From Crocosphaera sp. (GTDB lineage: Bacteria > Cyanobacteriota > Cyanobacteriia > Cyanobacteriales > Microcystaceae), in the NCBI GenBank assembly GCA_030066295.1, contig JASJBX010000032.1, positions 1-34,396 on the forward strand: a stretch of DNA of 34,396 bases, read 5' to 3'. Below the pieces are notes generated by a model, which saw only the letters and a list, made by a program, of their open reading frames with translations, was not told the origin of the DNA and made no database searches. Position 1 is the stretch's first letter; the number at the start of each line of letters is the position of its first letter. The translations under genes and the position numbers were made by a program. Positions 31,421 through 34,396 of the stretch are shown one piece after another.

Positions 31421-33010
31421 TTAATATTTGACAGTCAATAATTTAAAATTGATTTTTCTTCTGATCTTGTGCAGTTTTTTATTACTAGGTAAAGATGGAA
31501 GTAGAGGTTTTAAAGCGTAAATAAAACGACCGATTAATCCAGCTTTGACCACATGATTGAAAGAACTGACAGGGAGTTTTATAATCAGTTCATGAGCCAA
31601 TTCTTTCTTTTGTCCAGGCCCTTTCAAACGAAATTGTGTGGACTGAGTAGCACCGTACACCATTCTTAACCAAAGACGAGGGTGGAGGAAAAAATATTTC
31701 CACAAGGGAGGTTGACACCCAATTAACTCAGCCAAAGAATCTATATAAATATAATAATCAACTAAACTACGAATTCGCTCGGCACTATGTTCAAACTCTT
31801 TTAAATAAAGTTCTTGATCCATAGCAATTTGTTGCTTCATCTGTTCAAGGTTGGGGAGTGCTTTTTGACCGCTACAAATCAAAGCAAAAAAGCGAGCTTG
31901 CATTTCCATAATAGGAAACTGACTACCATAGTTAGGACGGGCCCAACCAATCCAAACAATTTTATCTTGTAGCTTGGGAGCAAACATATGTTTATAAAGG
32001 CTTCTGGGATCGGTTTGTTTCAGTTCATCAGGTAGGAAAGAAACCTTATTTTTATACCCCGTACAAAATATGACAACGTCAATATTTTCCAGCACTTCAC
32101 CATCTGCCGCAATTAAGGTTTTGCCATCATCTTTTACTTCTGTGATCTCGCCAACAACGCCACATCCGTGTTGAACAATCGCTTTAGGTAAGGCAAAAGT
32201 TTTCGTTCCGTATATGCCCCAAACTTGATTCTTAGCCTTAACCTTTTTATTAAGTTCAACCACAGCATTATTAATCGGATCATTGTAGCTCAATTCTCTT
32301 TGAGTAATCAATTGGCTAAGAGTGTTTCCGTATTCTCTGGGTAAACCATATAAACCTCGATGAGTCGCAATGTCAGCAGCATAATTTCCTCTTTTTCTGG
32401 GTAGTATCCATCCTGCTGAATTCCGCAGACTAACCCAGCATTTTTTAGCAACACTCGCCACCTCAAAGGCCACATCTGAAGCGGACTCCCCTCCTCCAAC
32501 AACTAAGACATTTTTATCAATAAATTGCTCAGCATTCCGATATTTTTGGGAGTGGAAAACATCAACTTGGGTTAATTGGTTTTTCCAGTCTGGATAATTG
32601 GGAATATGATTATTGCCAATGGCTAAAGCGATCCTTTTTGTTAATAATTCTTCTCCCGATTTTAGTTTTACCTGCCATTGTTGATTTTCTTGGAAGGTTA
32701 AAGATATAACTTCAGATTGAAAACGGATTTTATCTAAAACACCAAAGTGTTGAGCGTAACGCTTCCAATAGTCAACTACCTCGTCTTTACTCCAGAAGTC
32801 ATGTTGTTTTCCATCTCCCATCCAGAAATCTGAGAACATACTATATGTACAGGAGGAAGTTAGCCTTAAATTATCATAAGCATTAGCAAAAACACCGCCT
32901 ATACTATGGGTTTTTTCCAAGCAAACAACTTCATTGATCCCCTGTTCTAGTAGTTCCTTGGTAGTAACTAAACCCCCTGGACCGGCACCAATCACAATAC
33001 ACTCTAACAC
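31421..33010 (-). CDS. Flavin-containing monooxygenase (FMO/BVMO type)
   Basis: The 529-residue enzyme has an FAD Rossmann motif at the start (GAGPGG, 8-13), a second, NADPH-binding, motif VVGGGESASD (about 168-178), VFHSQKYR just ahead of it (the FMO/BVMO fingerprint region) and CTGYKN (about 320). The family adds one oxygen atom to nitrogen, sulfur or a ketone carbon using O2 and NADPH. The start is GTG at 33010 with AGGAG ten bases upstream. It lies between a broken gene (33067) and the NRPS on the same strand, so it probably tailors the peptide product. The C-terminal 130 residues are basic and longer than usual. Substrate unknown. Confidence 0.85.
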   Translation of the reverse strand: MLECIVIGAGPGGLVTTKELLEQGINEVVCLEKTHSIGGVFANAYDNLRLTSSCTYSMFSDFWMGDGKQHDFWSKDEVVDYWKRYAQHFGVLDKIRFQSEVISLTFQENQQWQVKLKSGEELLTKRIALAIGNNHIPNYPDWKNQLTQVDVFHSQKYRNAEQFIDKNVLVVGGGESASDVAFEVASVAKKCWVSLRNSAGWILPRKRGNYAADIATHRGLYGLPREYGNTLSQLITQRELSYNDPINNAVVELNKKVKAKNQVWGIYGTKTFALPKAIVQHGCGVVGEITEVKDDGKTLIAADGEVLENIDVVIFCTGYKNKVSFLPDELKQTDPRSLYKHMFAPKLQDKIVWIGWARPNYGSQFPIMEMQARFFALICSGQKALPNLEQMKQQIAMDQELYLKEFEHSAERIRSLVDYYIYIDSLAELIGCQPPLWKYFFLHPRLWLRMVYGATQSTQFRLKGPGQKKELAHELIIKLPVSSFNHVVKAGLIGRFIYALKPLLPSLPSNKKLHKIRRKINFKLLTVKY

Positions 33011-33066
33011 TGAATTTTAGCTCCTAATCTATAAGTTTATGTAAATCAAAATTAAAAAAATTTTAG

Positions 33067-33216
33067 TTATTTTTCAAGTTGAAATAAAATAGTGGGACAA
33101 CATTCTCCTAACTCATAAGTAGGAAAATAAGTCGCAATTTCTCTCAAATGAGGCAAAAAGATATTTCTAATTTGTGCTAAAGTCGGAAAGGTATAAACAC
33201 TAGATGAATTCTGATA
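33067..33216 (-). pseudogene. C-terminal remnant of a gene, possibly a methyltransferase
   Basis: A frame ending in TAA at 33067 encodes about 49 residues: VYTFPTLAQIRNIFLPHL, then REIATYFPTYELGECCPTIL, then FQLEK. It reads as a real protein end, and the YELGECCP part recalls C-termini of class I methyltransferases (from memory, weak). The frame runs into the left end of the IS630 element at about 33217, which cuts off the remainder. It is 57 bp upstream of the monooxygenase start and in the same direction, so it was likely the first gene of the NRPS operon. Confidence 0.55.
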
Positions 33217-33280
33217 TAGCGTTTCTCGGACTCATGAGGTACACTTAGGCGGGCAGGAGCTATCGCGGAGTGAGACCACT

Positions 33281-33427
33281 AAACTTCAAGGCGATCGCAA
33301 AACTTCAAGGCGATCGTAAAACTTTAAGGCGATCGCAAAACTCAAGGCGATCGCAAAACTCAAGGCGATCGCAAAATTCAAGGCGATCGCAAAACTCAAG
33401 GCGATCGCAAAACTTCAAGGCGATCGT
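33281..33427. repeat. Tandem array of eight HIP1-type repeats
   Basis: Eight units of 18-19 bp, consensus AAAACTTCAAG-GCGATCGC, start their HIP1 octamers at 33291, 33310, 33329, 33347, 33365, 33383, 33401 and 33420. Six octamers are perfect GCGATCGC and two (33310, 33420) read GCGATCGT. Units differ by one base in length and by C/T changes in the linker. HIP1 is normally scattered singly across cyanobacterial genomes; here it is arrayed between the IS left end and its transposase. Confidence 0.92.
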
Positions 33428-33438
33428 AAAATATTAAG

Positions 33439-33477
33439 TATAATAAATCCAGAAAAATTAAGAGTGAGTAAGGAGGG
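33439..33477 (+). promoter_or_regulatory. Transposase -10 box and ribosome site
   Basis: A perfect TATAAT stands at 33439-33444, right after the HIP1 array. AGGAGGG at 33471-33477 lies three bases before the transposase ATG. No -35 hexamer is evident; the last HIP1 repeat occupies that place. Confidence 0.5.
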
Positions 33478-33480
33478 TTA

Positions 33481-34396
33481 ATGCAACCATTATCAATTGA
33501 TTTGAGACAAAAGATTATAAGTGTATATGAACAAGAAAAAGTCTCAATTAGGAAACTAGCCAAACGTTTCTATGTATCTAAAAGCTTCATTCAAAAACTA
33601 TTAAAACAATATAAAAAGACAGGAGATATTAACCCAAAACCCCAAGGAGGAAATGTACCTCCCAAAGTCCAGGGTGACGATTTAGTTACCTTAACAGAAA
33701 TTATTGAAGATAATAATGATGCCACTTTGTCAGAACTATGTGACTTACTAGAACAGAAAACGAAGATTAGAGTTAGTATAGCAACAATGGGAAGAATTAG
33801 TCATAATTTAGATTATACAGTCAAAAAGCGGCGAGAACCCGCGCCGTCTTACGGCGCAAGGGAACGCTCGCCAAGACAAAACTCTCCATGCAGCCGAGAA
33901 AGAAAGTGAAGAAGTCCAGCTAAAAAGAGCAGAATTTTGGCAAAAGATTCGAGATATTAAAGTTGAAGATTTAATCTTTATTGATGAATCAGGGGTTAAT
34001 TTAGCTATGCTCAGACTCTATGCTAGAGCATTAAAGGGAAAAAGAGCTAGAGGGGCAAAACCTCAAAAGCGGGGAAAAAATATCTCGATAATCAGTGCAT
34101 TATCTATTGAAAAAGTCTTGGCTTCTAGTAATATTTACGGCTCGGTAGATGGCACAACATTTGAAGCTTTTATTGTTAAAAAGTTAGTTCCAGAACTTTG
34201 GGAGAATGCCTGTGTCGTTCTTGATAATGCCCGAATTCATCTGGGGGAAATGGTCAAAGAAGCTATTGAACAAAAAGGCGCAAAACTTATTTATTTATCT
34301 CCCTATTCTCCTGAATTTTCCCCAATTGAAAATTTCTGGTCAAAGGTTAAAGCTATCTTGAGAAAACTTAAAGCAAGAACTTATAAAGATTTAATT
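33481..34396 (+). pseudogene. IS630 transposase, interrupted by a 47-bp insertion
   Basis: The first frame (33481-33909) encodes the helix-turn-helix DNA-binding part: LRQKIISVYEQEKVSIRKLAKRF and SKSFIQKLLKQY. The catalytic part is in another frame from about 33875 to the window edge: FIDESG, VVLDNARIH and SPIENFWSKVK, with 34 residues between the second Asp and the Glu, as in IS630 (D34E). Relatives join such parts with a -1 shift on an A-rich run, and AAAAAG at 33823-33828 would serve. The 47-bp insertion at 33829-33875 changes phase, so a -1 shift now leads into the old short frame with a stop. The enzyme is probably dead unless a +1 shift occurs. The C-terminus is beyond the window. Confidence 0.85.
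33829..33875. repeat. 47-bp GC-rich palindromic insertion in the transposase
   Basis: The segment begins GGCGAG (33830-33835) and ends CTCGCC (33867-33872), with CCC/GGG and GCCGT/ACGGC pairs further in and CTT as loop. AAG is present on both sides (33826-33828 and 33873-33875), a likely target duplication. It is far richer in GC than its surroundings. Removing it restores a sequence like other IS630 transposases. It fits the small dispersed palindromic repeats known in cyanobacteria. Confidence 0.8.

Larger units (their letters stand above)
33217..34396 (+). mobile_element. IS630-family insertion element, right end beyond the window
   Basis: The left end is placed near 33217, where TA-TA precedes TAGCGTTTCTCGGACTCATG, a segment that fits IS630-type ends in cyanobacteria by memory; IS630 elements insert at TA. 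The element includes a leader of about 260 bp with a HIP1 array and a transposase frame. The transposase has all three catalytic acids. The right end and the other half of the interrupted gene would be past 34396. The exact left boundary is uncertain by several bases. Confidence 0.7.

Noticed and set aside
33281-33427. CRISPR array
   Set aside because: Units of 18-19 bp follow each other with no unique spacers, and the constant part is the HIP1 octamer with a short linker. No cas gene is near.
1-34396. tRNA or rRNA genes
   Set aside because: I saw no cloverleaf with a TTCGANNC-type arm and no rRNA-like stretch on either strand by eye; a covariance-model search was not possible.

Overview
The window is cyanobacterial chromosome, most like a unicellular AT-rich form of the Crocosphaera/Cyanothece type. 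The evidence is photosynthesis genes (petM, a psb28-2-type gene, a GUN4-domain gene), many HIP1 octamers (GCGATCGC), heptameric short tandem repeats between genes, a PEP-CTERM protein and several small cyanobacteria-only proteins. The genus is an inference from style; no rRNA or marker phylogeny is available here.

Layout. 1-5.1 kb (minus): a phosphatase cut by the window edge, a large agarase-like glycoside hydrolase, a PEP-CTERM protein and a phytase-like lipoprotein. 5.2-6.6 kb (plus): an exported TPR protein. 6.6-9.7 kb (minus): an arsenic unit, arsM-arsS plus a TVP38-type membrane protein. 9.8-12.1 kb (plus): GUN4-domain protein, an overlapping exported protein and a DUF3177-like membrane protein, with an opposing 55-codon gene at 11112-11279. 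12.1-17.1 kb (minus): aldo/keto reductase, small exported protein, TPR protein, comF, a small CHAT-leader-like protein and an amino-acid-binding protein. Two inverted copies of a 154-bp MITE-like element sit just upstream of comF and of the binding-protein gene. 17.4-19.4 kb: small proteins, a split GDT1/UPF0016 manganese-exchanger pair, psb28-2 and the 37-residue petM. 19.5-26.5 kb (plus): pdxA, a tandem pair of FHA-GGDEF-EAL cyclic-di-GMP proteins, and a membrane-associated GTPase.

26.5-34.4 kb is the accessory end: a damaged natural-product locus on the minus strand. Reading 5' to 3' it holds a C-terminal gene remnant (possibly a methyltransferase), a flavin monooxygenase, and an NRPS that begins inside an adenylation domain and continues PCP-C-A-PCP-TE. 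The intact A domain reads as proline-like by eye, and the terminal thioesterase has Cys in place of Ser. The upstream side is broken by an IS630-family element. That element carries an unusual array of eight HIP1-type repeats ahead of its transposase, and the transposase is itself broken by a 47-bp GC-rich palindromic insertion.

The most novel-looking items are the 154-bp element (two copies, 83% identical by my count, each with its own 3-bp target duplication), the NRPS/monooxygenase relic, the HIP1 array in the IS leader, and the palindrome inserted into the transposase. All family calls are from reading motifs; no search was run.
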